Source: JALZAI01 sp038212215
GTDB lineage: Bacteria > Actinomycetota > Actinomycetes > Mycobacteriales > Jatrophihabitantaceae
Assembly: GCA_038212215.1 (NCBI GenBank)
Contig: JBBQUT010000028.1
Coordinates: 1 to 61,745, forward strand
Length of the DNA: 61,745 nt
Direction: 5' to 3'
This document shows, one piece after another, positions 54,148 through 61,745 of the stretch. The position numbers were made by a program, and so were the translations under genes. The notes under the pieces are model-generated. The model made no database searches and was not told where the DNA came from. It saw only the letters and a list, made by a program, of their open reading frames with translations. Position 1 is the stretch's first letter; each line of letters opens with the position of its first letter.

Positions 54148-54966
54148 TCAGGATGTCAAGAGGGTCGGCTGCCGGAGTTGGTCGAGCGACAGCACCGACT
54201 CGTCAACGTCGACACACAGGTTGAATCCGAGTTCGGCCAGCACGGGCCGGTAGCGCGCGTTGGCAACAATAGTTGTGACGCCCTGGTCGATGGTGTCGCG
54301 CAGGGCACTGTACGCGCGCGCGCCGGCGACCCCGTGGGGCGTTCCGGCAGTGGTCTCGAGCAGCTCGAGGCGGCTGCGGTGCTCCCTCGTGCCGGGTTCG
54401 CGGGCGATCACGCCCGACGGCGGGCTCACCGTCGGTGGTGTTGACGAACGCCTGCAACCACGCGATCAGTCTGCCCTCGTCTACTGCCCGCCGAGGCGCT
54501 GCAATGTCCAGGCCGACACCTCGCAGGTGCCAGCCGCCTCCGCGCGAGCCGAGCGGCACGTCGCTGACGTAGTAGCCGCGCGGGGTCACGTCGGGGCTGT
54601 CAGCAACCAGCAGATGAATGATCTCGCCCGCCGCGACGCGTCCCGCGCGCCGTACCCAGCCGGTGTCCAGCTCCTCCCTCAGCCCGTGATCTCAAGCACC
54701 AAGTCTTCGGACGACGGGAACGGCATGCCTGACCAGAATCCTTCGGCGACTGGCGGGCGCGGCAGCGGGAAGGACACCGCATACGTGGCCGGGTCTTTGC
54801 GCCACCTGAACAGCACCGTCAACCCGGGCCCGTGCACACCCGGCAGTGCGCCGACCGCGGAGGAGACGACATCAACGCCGTGGAAGCCGTCGGTCACGGC
54901 ACCGTGGTGCAGAACAGCCTCTCGCAGCAGCAGCTGCAATCGCTCGAGTGACCACGGGTTCTCCAC
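54148..54966 (-). pseudogene. conserved hypothetical protein, broken by frameshifts
   Basis: Three successive minus-strand frames appear to make one protein. MENPWSLERLQLLLREAVLH to SSEDLVLEITG covers 54966-54679. Then LDTGWVRRAGRVAAGEIIHL, VTPRGYYVSDVPLGS and RRAVDEGRLIAWLQAFVN follow. Last comes SRLELLETTAGTPHGVAGAR to FNLCVDVDESVLSLDQLRQP, ending at 54148. I recall similar uncharacterised proteins in mycobacteria. Function unknown. The first piece could be a separate small gene. Confidence 0.5.
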
Positions 54967-55343
54967 GACCTCAGCCTGACAGATGCCGGCTTCGGTGGCT
55001 GGTGCCTGTCTGCTGGATCAGCTCGAGGTGTGTGATCGACGAACGATCTGACAGTCGGCGTGATCGCCGCGCCTACCGCGGCTTCATCGCGGCGGGCAGC
55101 TCCAGGGGCGGAGTGACGCCGTCGCCGCTGCACTTCTCCGTACATGCGTCCGCGCACCAAGCCTTAGCTAGGAGCGTCTGAAGTCCTCTGACGTCCGACC
55201 CCGCGCGATGCACGCGCGATCCCCCGAAAGACCCATCGGACTCGGTGGAACGGGTGCGCTCGGAAGTCGGCGGCCGCCTGACAGGTCTGCGAACGCACTT
55301 AACTACCTGCTCACTAGCGTCGGCGACACGCCGGGTGGAGGTC
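54967..55343. other. intergenic stretch without a gene
   Basis: No frame on either strand is convincing. The open frames overlapping both ends look like shadows. Confidence 0.4.
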
Positions 55344-56650
55344 TCAAGCCCAGTCATCGTAGTTAATCGCGGGGTTCAGGAACTGCCGGTGCCACAGCCG
55401 GTCTCGCTCTGCATTGGTCAGCTCGGCGTCGTCGGCCGCGTCGCTCCACTGGTCGTTGATCGTCTCGATCATGGCGTCGAAGGGGTCGCGGGCTGCAGAT
55501 TTAGTCAGTTGGTAGATGTCGCTGGCGGCCATACACAGTCCGAGCCTCGACGCCCGGTTGTGTGAGCGGTCGATACCCATCGCCTGGGCCGCGGTGTCAC
55601 CAGTATGCGCAGACGGGCACAAGTCGTAAGCGGGCGTCAGGGTCAGGGCGTTACCGTCCCAGAATGCGGCGTGATTGCGCGCATGGTCATCGGTGTTGCT
55701 GACCAGAATGTTGAACACGATTCGAGAGAACAGTTCGCGTAGCGTCGCCTTCGGGTCGGTGAAGCGGCGGCGGATCTCGTCGGCCAGATCGGAGTAGCCC
55801 AGGTACTGGTGGATGCCACGCTCGTCGCCACCAAGGACTGTCAACGCAGACACCATCAGCTTGCGCTCGCCGACAGTCCCCTGGGCGGATCCGACACAGC
55901 CGGGTCGGTCGAAGCGATCGACCAGCAGCACGTCCCGGTCGAGTGCCCGCCACGCTCAGACCGACCCGCCACGCTCAGACCGACCCGGCGCGCCAGCGAC
56001 ATCGCCGCTACCTCCGCCTTGATCACCGGGAACGGATCGGCCGCAAGCGAGAACTTCGCGATCATCTCCCGCGGTCCGGCGGCAGTCTCCTCCCGCAGCA
56101 GCACTTTCGGGCGGGCACCACCGATCGACGTTGCGTTGATCAGGGCGTCAGCGAGCACGCCGGAGACCTCCGCGCCCTCGACGAAGTCCGCTGCCGCCTG
56201 CAGCAGCTGCGGAAATGGCGCGCTTCGGAGTCGAGGTACGTACTCACGGGCGCTGTGCTGGAAGTCGAGGCCGCCGATGCGGTCGCTGCCCGCCTCACGC
56301 AGGTAGGTCAGCAGCGGCAACTGGTTCGGATCGCCGGAGGCGCCGTGCCTGCCGGTCAATCGATCGAGGATGACGCGTTGTCCCCAGGCATCCGGTGCCG
56401 CATCCCGCAGGCAACTGGCGACGGGCAGCTCGACCGGTGGGGGAATCGGACCTTCGCGAAGCGGCAGCTCCGGTTCGTACAATGCGATCGCGTCAGGGCG
56501 AGCGCGATAGGTCGCGCCGTAGGTGAAGACCAGACGAGGACCGTCGGCGTCGACACGGCCGGCGACAACCGGCTCCGTTGCGCCGGGGAACCACACCCAG
56601 ACGAACGACGACGCAACTGCTTCAGCGGCGCGCCGCTCGACGTTCGCCAT
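55344..56650 (-). pseudogene. hipA: HipA-type kinase, frameshifted
   Basis: The frame from ATG 56650 holds the N-terminal domain (AWGQRVILDRLTGR, LLTYLREAGSDRIGGLDFQ) and the start of the kinase (SIGGARPKVLLREE, EMIAKFSLAADPFPVIKAEV with the ATP-binding Lys). It leaves homology after RRVGLSVAG. The rest continues in another frame: VLLVDRFDRPG, YSDLADEIRR, LFSRIVFNILVSNTDDHARN (catalytic Asp, N-x-DDH) and LTPAYDLCPS (metal Asp). The break coincides with a 19-bp tandem duplication at 55949-55986. Together about 430 aa, normal for HipA. Inactive as written. Confidence 0.8.
55949..55986. repeat. 19-bp perfect tandem duplication inside hipA
   Basis: GCCACGCTCAGACCGACCC occurs at 55949-55967 and again at 55968-55986. 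Nineteen is not a multiple of three, so the duplication disturbs the reading frame of the HipA gene at this point. As I count it, neither one nor three copies alone restores the full protein, so a second small lesion is also needed. Confidence 0.85.
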
Positions 56651-56772
56651 CAGAAGTCATCATCCGGCGCGCTGCGGCGACGCACCCGCGCAGGCAGCAG
56701 CGTGACGGCGTCCCTCGCGCGTGCCCACGCCGCGTCAATGTCCTCAGCGTCCGCGAGCAGGTCAAGGCCCAC
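56650..56772 (-). pseudogene. tail of an antitoxin-like gene upstream of hipA
   Basis: The minus-strand frame ending with TGA at 56650 reads GLDLLADAEDIDAAWARARD and then TLLPARVRRRSAPDDDF. The stop overlaps the hipA start as TGATG, the usual coupling of an antitoxin gene to hipA. Upstream the frame meets a stop near 56820, and no HTH domain is visible. GTG 56772 would give only 40 aa. The antitoxin is therefore probably truncated or frameshifted. Confidence 0.5.
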
Positions 56773-56862
56773 CAGGCCGGCGCAGCTAACAGCGCTACCT
56801 CCCGCAAGGTTCGGCCGACTTCACGTGCCCCGTGACGGCCCGCTGCGCGCAATGCGCCGCGT

Positions 56863-57153
56863 TCAGTGCACCCCCGCGACGATGCGCATGTCCCGTACCG
56901 CGCCGCCGTCGAGGGCAGCGAGGGCTTCCCGGTAGGCCGCGCTGTCGTGGGCGTGCCTTGCCGCCTCGACGGAGCCGAACTCGATGATCACGGTGCGGGT
57001 CTTCTCGCCCGCTTCGTAGGTCTGTTCGGGCAGACCGCGGGCGATGAACGTGCCGCCCGCCGCTTCGAGTGCGGGTCCGGCCAGCTTTGCGTACGCCGCA
57101 ACCTTGGCTTCGTCGATGATCTCCCGATACACGCTGATCCAGTAAGCGGTCAT
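56863..57153 (-). CDS. DUF1330 protein
   Basis: 96 aa from ATG 57153 (MTAYWISVYREIIDEAKVAA). The pattern Y-W-x-S-x-Y, then GGTFIARGLPEQTYE, TRTVIIEFGSVEAARHAHDS and YREALAAL is characteristic of the DUF1330 ferredoxin-like dimeric family. No catalytic role is established. It lies downstream of the dialkylglycine decarboxylase-like gene on the same strand and may be co-transcribed. Confidence 0.85.
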   Translation of the reverse strand: MTAYWISVYREIIDEAKVAAYAKLAGPALEAAGGTFIARGLPEQTYEAGEKTRTVIIEFGSVEAARHAHDSAAYREALAALDGGAVRDMRIVAGVH

Positions 57154-57264
57154 GACGTCATCCTGCCCGACCGCCGGCTGGGATCGAAGTCAGTCGTGAA
57201 CGCGGCTCGGCGGCGGGTCGTGCCCTTGCTGACGGTGGCCACCTGCGCTGGTTGGGTGCGCCGG

Positions 57265-58581
57265 TTACCTCGTGACATCGATGATCGCGCGATCGAGCAT
57301 GTCGAGGCCAAGATCGAGTTCGGCATCGGTCACCGTGAGCGGTGGAGCAATGCGAAACACACCGCCCATCTGGGGAAGCTGCACGATGTTCATTGACAGG
57401 CCCAGCTCGAAGCAACGGCGACTGATCGCGGCGCCGGTCTCAGGCGCGGGCTTGCGGGAGGCTCTGTCGGCGACGACCTCGACGCCGAGGAGTAGCCCTC
57501 GGCCGCGGATGTCGCCGATGCATTCATGGCGCTGCTGCATTTCCAACAAGCCGTGGTTCAGCCGCTGGCCGGCCTCGAGCGCGCGGTCGGCGAGTCGCTC
57601 GCGCGCCAAGACCTGGAGCACAGTCAGGCCGACCGCCGCGGGCAACGGGTCGGATACGTGCGTCGTGTAGAAGAGAAAGCCGCGCTCGTGCGCTCGCTCC
57701 TCGATCTCGCGGGTGGTGAGGACGGCCGCCAGCGGCAGACCGGCGCCGAGCGTCTTGGACAACGTCAGCACGTCGGGCGTCACGGCGTCGCGCTCGTGGG
57801 CGAACATTCTCCCGGTGCGACCGATGCCGGTCTGTGCCTCGTCGAGCACGAGCAGCATGCCGCGCTCGTGACACAGCTCACGTAGGGCGCGGAGGTAACC
57901 CTCGGGCAGATCAAGCACACCGCCCGAGGACAGGATCGGTTCGGCAATGAAGGCCGCCAGCCCGCCGGCAGTCTGTCGATCGATCAGGTCGAATCCATCG
58001 TCGAGCTCCCGCCGCCAGTCGAGGCCGCCGTCCATCGTCGTGAAGCGCGGCCGGTAGGCATTCGGTGCAGGAATCGCCATTGAGCCGACCGCGGCGGGCC
58101 CGTAGCCGCGACGGCCCGCCGAGTACGTGGCGGCGGCCGCGCCGCCGGTCATGCCGTGCCAGGACTGGCTGAACCCCACCACCTCCCAGCCGCCGGTGAC
58201 CAGGCGCGACATCTTCAGCGCCGCCTCGTTGGATTCGGCCCCGGTGCTCAGCAGCAACACTCGATCCAGGCCAGGAGCGAGCGAACCCAGCGCCTCGGCA
58301 AGATCGATGACCGGACGGGACAGCATGCCAGAGAACAGGTGGTCCAGCTCTCCAACCATCTCGCGGACGACCTTGACGATCGCCGGGTGAGAGTGCCCGA
58401 GGATGGCGCTCATCTGGCCACTAGTGAAGTCCAACACCGCGCGTCCCGCAGCGTCGTACACGTAAGAGCCAGCCGCACGCGCGGCGATGAAAGCCAGGAA
58501 GTCTCCTGCCCCGCTGTACCGGACCATGTAGCGGGCCGCTCGGGCGAGATCAGCCCGATCGGCGGCGGAGGGCTCGCTCAC
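57265..58581 (-). CDS. dgdA: class III PLP enzyme, 2,2-dialkylglycine decarboxylase-like
   Basis: 438 aa from ATG 58581. Strong family signatures: LDFTSGQMSAILGHSHPAIV, DHLFSGMLSRPVIDLA, LLSTGAESNEAALKM (phosphate-binding), SQSWHGMTGGAAAATYSAGR (PLP-stacking Trp), LDEAQTGIGRTG (Asp and Gln to the pyridine ring), TLSKTLGAGLPLAAV (Schiff-base Lys near 270), FYTTHVSDPLPAA, and NIVQLPQMGGVFRIAPPLTV. This matches DgdA more closely than ornithine- or omega-transaminases. It would decarboxylate and transaminate dialkylglycines such as aminoisobutyrate, or act on a related amine. The substrate is unproven. Confidence 0.85.
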   Translation of the reverse strand: MSEPSAADRADLARAARYMVRYSGAGDFLAFIAARAAGSYVYDAAGRAVLDFTSGQMSAILGHSHPAIVKVVREMVGELDHLFSGMLSRPVIDLAEALGSLAPGLDRVLLLSTGAESNEAALKMSRLVTGGWEVVGFSQSWHGMTGGAAAATYSAGRRGYGPAAVGSMAIPAPNAYRPRFTTMDGGLDWRRELDDGFDLIDRQTAGGLAAFIAEPILSSGGVLDLPEGYLRALRELCHERGMLLVLDEAQTGIGRTGRMFAHERDAVTPDVLTLSKTLGAGLPLAAVLTTREIEERAHERGFLFYTTHVSDPLPAAVGLTVLQVLARERLADRALEAGQRLNHGLLEMQQRHECIGDIRGRGLLLGVEVVADRASRKPAPETGAAISRRCFELGLSMNIVQLPQMGGVFRIAPPLTVTDAELDLGLDMLDRAIIDVTR

Positions 58582-58671
58582 CGCCCTAAACTACGCCAGG
58601 CAGGCTGACCCTCAATTTTGCCACCCGCAGGCGGCCTATCACCCAGATTCGGCAGATATAGCAATCTGACA

Positions 58672-59436
58672 TCACTCGACTGCACCGAACGATTCCACAG
58701 CCGAAACCCGATTCGTGACGCCGAGTCGCAGATAGATGTTTCTCCAGGTGTTTCCGCACAGTGCCTTCGGAGATTGCAGATGCCGCGCAACCTGCCGATT
58801 GGTCTGACCTCCCGCCACCAGCTGCATCAACTCCCGCTGGCGGGTTGTCAGTGCCGAATTGGCAATCCGCCGATGCCGGAATCCGACGTCGCGCATTTCG
58901 GCGAGATGGGGACGCACCAGCCGGAGCAACAGAACCTCGCGATCGGAGAAGTCAATGCCGTCCTTACGCCAGAAGACGATCCGATGGCTCACCGGACCGC
59001 GTGAGGACAGCGGTACGACCAGAGCGTGCCGGCATTCCATCAGCCGATGAAACTCTGTCTTTGGCGCAGCCGCCGGCCGGGAGACGGCGAAGTCCGTATC
59101 GCGGATCACCGTCGCGTAGTCGCCGGTTCGTTCCGGATGACTCGCGGGCCACACCCAGAAATGCCGCCAGAACACGTCCAGGATCTCGTCCGGGCCCGCA
59201 GCGGGTTCCTGGTCATCGTGGGCGCATAAAACCTGCTGTTCCACGGCGTGATGCGAATGTGCGCTGTAGGCCGAAAACCCTGCTCGGTCGCAAGGAATGA
59301 GCTCCACGAGGTCGCGCAACACTGACGTCGGCAGCGGATCCCCGTGTTCGCGCAAGCGGCTGGGATCACAGATATCGGCCAGGCGCTCCAGGTCCCGCAG
59401 GGTAAGCGACTCCTGAATTGACACCCAAATCACCAC
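58672..59436 (-). CDS. LuxR-type regulator with two compensating indels in the HTH
   Basis: 254 aa from GTG 59436. An N-terminal sensor-like region (about 1-180) leads to the LuxR HTH: LTTRQRELMQLVAGGQTNRQ, VARHL, then NIYLRLGVTNRVSAVE. Between them the normal ISEGTVRKHLE is replaced by SPKALCGNTWR. The DNA shows one A missing after CTGCAA (near 58774) and one extra A in GAGAAACATC (58739-58741), which together restore the frame. Either the recognition helix is destroyed or the base calls are wrong. It lies upstream of the DgdA-like gene on the same strand and could regulate it. Confidence 0.75.
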   Translation of the reverse strand: MVIWVSIQESLTLRDLERLADICDPSRLREHGDPLPTSVLRDLVELIPCDRAGFSAYSAHSHHAVEQQVLCAHDDQEPAAGPDEILDVFWRHFWVWPASHPERTGDYATVIRDTDFAVSRPAAAPKTEFHRLMECRHALVVPLSSRGPVSHRIVFWRKDGIDFSDREVLLLRLVRPHLAEMRDVGFRHRRIANSALTTRQRELMQLVAGGQTNRQVARHLQSPKALCGNTWRNIYLRLGVTNRVSAVESFGAVE

Positions 59437-59521
59437 CCAAACTCCAAGTCAGATGTTAGCCCAAGCCAGGCACGTGAAGACCGGGGAACGCAGCTCCAGA
59501 CGTCGATGCCGTCCTCGCTCG

Positions 59522-59938
59522 TCAGTCGCTGATGGACGTGCCGGCGCTCCACCCATGCCAACGATCGATCTCCATGTGGACGCTGACGCGAGCGCGCTCC
59601 CGGTTCCGGTACGGCTGATCGGTGTAATGGCGCGAGAGCCGGTCGATGTCGCGAAGGCCCTCGTCGTCGAGGATCGAGACGACGTGCCCTTGCACGCTCA
59701 CGTGCGTGTACCAGTCGTTCTGGGCCAGTGCGGTCAGTGAGACACGGGGATCGCGGTGGAGGTGGTTGAGCCGCGCTCGGGCAGCGTCCAAGCCGAGCAG
59801 GATGGTGCCGTCGGGTTCGAGCAGATACCACGTGGCCACGGTGACTGGCCGACCGTCCGCGGCAAGGGTTGCCATCACTGCGGGATTGGGTTTGGCGAGC
59901 AACTCAAGAACGTTCTGGGGTAGTGGCAGGGCTGGCAC
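59522..59938 (-). CDS. PPOX-class flavin/F420-dependent protein
   Basis: 138 aa from GTG 59938, with GGAGGTG about 7 nt upstream, which decides the start over the longer open frame. The split-barrel pattern is clear: LLAKPNPAVMATLAADGRP, VTVATWYLLEPDGTILL, RARLNHLHRDPRVSLTAL and YTHVSVQGHVVSI. Actinobacterial members are usually F420- or FMN-dependent oxidoreductases. Divergent from katG, with 132 bp between the two starts. Confidence 0.8.
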   Translation of the reverse strand: MPALPLPQNVLELLAKPNPAVMATLAADGRPVTVATWYLLEPDGTILLGLDAARARLNHLHRDPRVSLTALAQNDWYTHVSVQGHVVSILDDEGLRDIDRLSRHYTDQPYRNRERARVSVHMEIDRWHGWSAGTSISD

Positions 59939-59998
59939 TGGACACCTCCGAGGTCGCGATGAGCGCTCAGTATCTTGCCGATAGCTCGCGTCCCATAA

Positions 59999-60018
59999 TC
60001 TTGATTGATTCCAAAAAG
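59999..60018 (+). promoter_or_regulatory. FurA-type operator/promoter upstream of katG
   Basis: TCTTGATTGATTCCAAAAAG matches the pattern I recall for mycobacterial furA promoters (TCTTGA-x-T-x-ATTCCA-x-AAAAG), where FurA represses furA-katG. Here it lies 53 bp before katG, and no furA gene intervenes. Confidence 0.55.
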
Positions 60019-60070
60019 AGGGCCAAACTTCGAAGCATGAGCATGACCCCTGATCCTCGAAAGGATTCCA

Positions 60071-61745
60071 GTGTCTGATGGTCCTGACGCCGTTGTCGGC
60101 GACATGAACGAAGCAAGCGAAGGACAGTGCCCGGTCTTGACCGGACGCCGCAAGCACCCCACCGAAGGCGCGGGGAACCGCGACTGGTGGCCGGACCAGT
60201 TGAACCTGAAAATCCTGCGCAAACACCCGGCCATCGCCAACCCCATGGGCGAGGACTTCGACTACGCGGCGGCGTTCGGCACCCTGGACCTCGTCGCCCT
60301 CCGCAGGGACGTCGACGAGGTGATGACGACGTCGCAGGAGTGGTGGCCCGCCGACTACGGCCACTACGGGCCGTTCTTCATCCGGATGGCTTGGCACAGC
60401 GCAGGCACCTACCGCATCCACGACGGCCGCGGCGGCGCCGGGGCCGGCATGCAGCGCTTCGCACCCCTCAACAGCTGGCCGGACAACGGGAATCTCGACA
60501 AGGCGCGCAGGCTGCTCTGGCCGGTCAAGAAGAAGTACGGCCGCACGGTTTCGTGGGCCGACCTGATCGTCTTTGCCGGCAACTGCGCCCTGGAGTCAAT
60601 GGGCTTCACGACCTTCGGCTTCGCCGGCGGGCGGGAGGATGTCTGGGAGCCTGACGAGGACGTCTACTGGGGCCCCGAGGACACCTGGCTCGGCGACGAG
60701 CGCTATGCCGGCGACCGCCAGCTCGAGGGCCCGCTCGCCGCCGTGCAGATGGGCCTCATCTACGTCAACCCGGAGGGCCCGAACGGCGAGCCCAACCCGC
60801 TCGCCTCGGCCCGGGACATCCGCGAGACATTCGCCCGGATGGCGATGAACGACGTGGAGACCGTGGCTCTCATCGCCGGAGGGCACACGTTCGGCAAGAC
60901 GCACGGGGCGGCCGACCCCAACCAGTACGTCGGCCCGGAGCCGGAGGGCGCGCCGCTGGAGCAGCAGGGCCTGGGCTGGATCAGCAGCTTCGGCAGCGGC
61001 AAGGGCCGCGACACGATCACCAGCGGCATCGAGGTCACGTGGTCGGCGACGCCGACCAGGTGGAGCAACCGCTACTTCGAGAACCTGTTCGGCCATGAGT
61101 GGGAGCTGACCAAGAGCCCCGCCGGGGCCAACCAGTGGCAGCCGAAGGACGGCGCTGCGGCCGGCACGGTGCCGGACCCCGAGGACGGCTCGCTGACCCG
61201 CCCCCCGACGATGCTCACCACCGACATCGCACTGCGGGTCGACCCTGTCTACGAGCAGATCTCGCGCCGTTTCCTCGAGCACCCGGAGGAGTTCGCAGAC
61301 GCCTTCGCACGGGCCTGGTACAAGCTCACGCACCGCGACATGGGCCCGATCCAGCGCTACCTGGGCCCGCTGGTCCCGCAGGAGACGCTGATCTGGCAGG
61401 ACCCGGTGCCCGCCGTCGACCACGAGCTCGTCGACGCCGCTGACATCGCTGCCCTCAAGGCGCAGCTCCTGGCATCCGGGCTGTCGGTGTCCCAGCTGGT
61501 GTCCACCGCCTGGGCGTCGGCATCGACCTTCCGCGGCAGCGACAAGCGCGGCGGAGCGAACGGGGCGCGCCTGCGCCTGGAGCCGCAGAGCGGCTGGGAG
61601 GTGAACGACCCCGACGAGCTGGCGGGCGTCCTTCGGACCCTGGAGGGTGTCAGGCAGTCCTTCACCAGCGGCGGGAAGCAGGTCTCGCTGGCCGACCTGA
61701 TCGTCGTCGGTGGCTGCGCCGGAGTCGAGCAGGCGGCCAGGGACG
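60071..61745 (+). CDS. katG: catalase-peroxidase, 3' end beyond the window
   Basis: From GTG 60071 (GAAAGGA 6 nt upstream) the frame is open to the window end, about 558 codons of the usual 740. N-domain features: NRDWWPDQLNLKILR, FFIRMAWHSAGTYRIHDGRG (distal Arg, Trp, His), FAGNCALESMGF, the adduct Tyr in MGLIYVNPEGPNG, the adduct Met in FARMAMNDVETVAL, and the proximal His in IAGGHTFGKTHG. The Met-Tyr-Trp set needed for catalase activity is intact. It breaks down H2O2. Likely FurA-type regulation through the box upstream. Confidence 0.95.
   Translation, partial: MSDGPDAVVGDMNEASEGQCPVLTGRRKHPTEGAGNRDWWPDQLNLKILRKHPAIANPMGEDFDYAAAFGTLDLVALRRDVDEVMTTSQEWWPADYGHYGPFFIRMAWHSAGTYRIHDGRGGAGAGMQRFAPLNSWPDNGNLDKARRLLWPVKKKYGRTVSWADLIVFAGNCALESMGFTTFGFAGGREDVWEPDEDVYWGPEDTWLGDERYAGDRQLEGPLAAVQMGLIYVNPEGPNGEPNPLASARDIRETFARMAMNDVETVALIAGGHTFGKTHGAADPNQYVGPEPEGAPLEQQGLGWISSFGSGKGRDTITSGIEVTWSATPTRWSNRYFENLFGHEWELTKSPAGANQWQPKDGAAAGTVPDPEDGSLTRPPTMLTTDIALRVDPVYEQISRRFLEHPEEFADAFARAWYKLTHRDMGPIQRYLGPLVPQETLIWQDPVPAVDHELVDAADIAALKAQLLASGLSVSQLVSTAWASASTFRGSDKRGGANGARLRLEPQSGWEVNDPDELAGVLRTLEGVRQSFTSGGKQVSLADLIVVGGCAGVEQAARD

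Noticed and set aside
55809..56935. Plus-strand open frames over hipA (up to 330 codons)
   Set aside because: They are shadows of the HipA coding frames, which carry the conserved kinase motifs on the minus strand.
59939..60421. N-terminal extension of the PPOX protein
   Set aside because: The longer frame is antisense to the start of katG. A strong GGAGGTG before GTG 59938 fixes the start.

Overview
The window comes from a high-GC actinobacterium, probably a Pseudonocardia- or Mycobacterium-like genus. The base composition, GTG starts, an Lsr2-type protein, an F420-type PPOX protein, a KatG preceded by a mycobacterial-type FurA box, and conjugation proteins of actinobacterial type all point that way. 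Most of it (left edge to about 53.68 kb) reads as an old, heavily layered mobile element. It ends in a duplicated 3' half of a tRNA-Gly(CCC) at 53634-53678, a typical integrative-element attachment site. Right of that site lies chromosome-like sequence.

Layout. 1-7.3 kb: insertion-sequence remains (IS110, IS3, a second IS110 inside a degraded tyrosine recombinase), a broken hydrolase, and a possible GIY-YIG / EVE-domain pair. 7.5-13.1 kb: an overlapping conjugation operon with a VirB4/TraC-like ATPase, a VirD4/TraG-type coupling protein and a DUF4913-type protein. 13.2-18.8 kb: an IS1380-type element split by a two-recombinase (Tn554-like) unit. 18.8-21.6 kb: small regulatory and hypothetical genes, including a frameshifted lsr2. 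21.7-23.7 kb: relaxase and MobC-like genes. 25.3-38.1 kb: a defence-island-like block. It holds a DprA-like / HAD / EVE-PRTase operon facing a second PRTase, a restriction-modification cassette, and a TM0106-type nuclease-helicase overlapping a receiver-like protein. 38.6-43.3 kb: an HTH protein, an ATP-dependent DNA ligase and an SSB / prepilin-peptidase operon. 43.3-45.3 kb: mostly transposase debris. 45.3-48.5 kb: a large membrane NACHT ATPase of lower GC. 49-53.2 kb: a decayed SCO6880-like gene, a DUF4192 protein, a plasmid-type replication protein and an HTH protein.

Right of the att site (53.7-61.7 kb): GNAT debris, broken hypothetical and hipA genes, a DUF1330 protein, a 2,2-dialkylglycine-decarboxylase-like enzyme, a LuxR-type regulator with two compensating indels, a PPOX flavin/F420 protein, and katG running off the end.

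How it works together. The VirB4-like ATPase, coupling protein, relaxase, MobC-like protein, SSB, prepilin peptidase and Rep describe a conjugative or mobilisable replicon that integrated at tRNA-Gly. It appears to carry several candidate anti-phage modules as cargo. Many single-base frameshifts, at least one pair compensating, mean that real decay and sequence error both need considering. All functions are read from sequence by eye; no database search was run.
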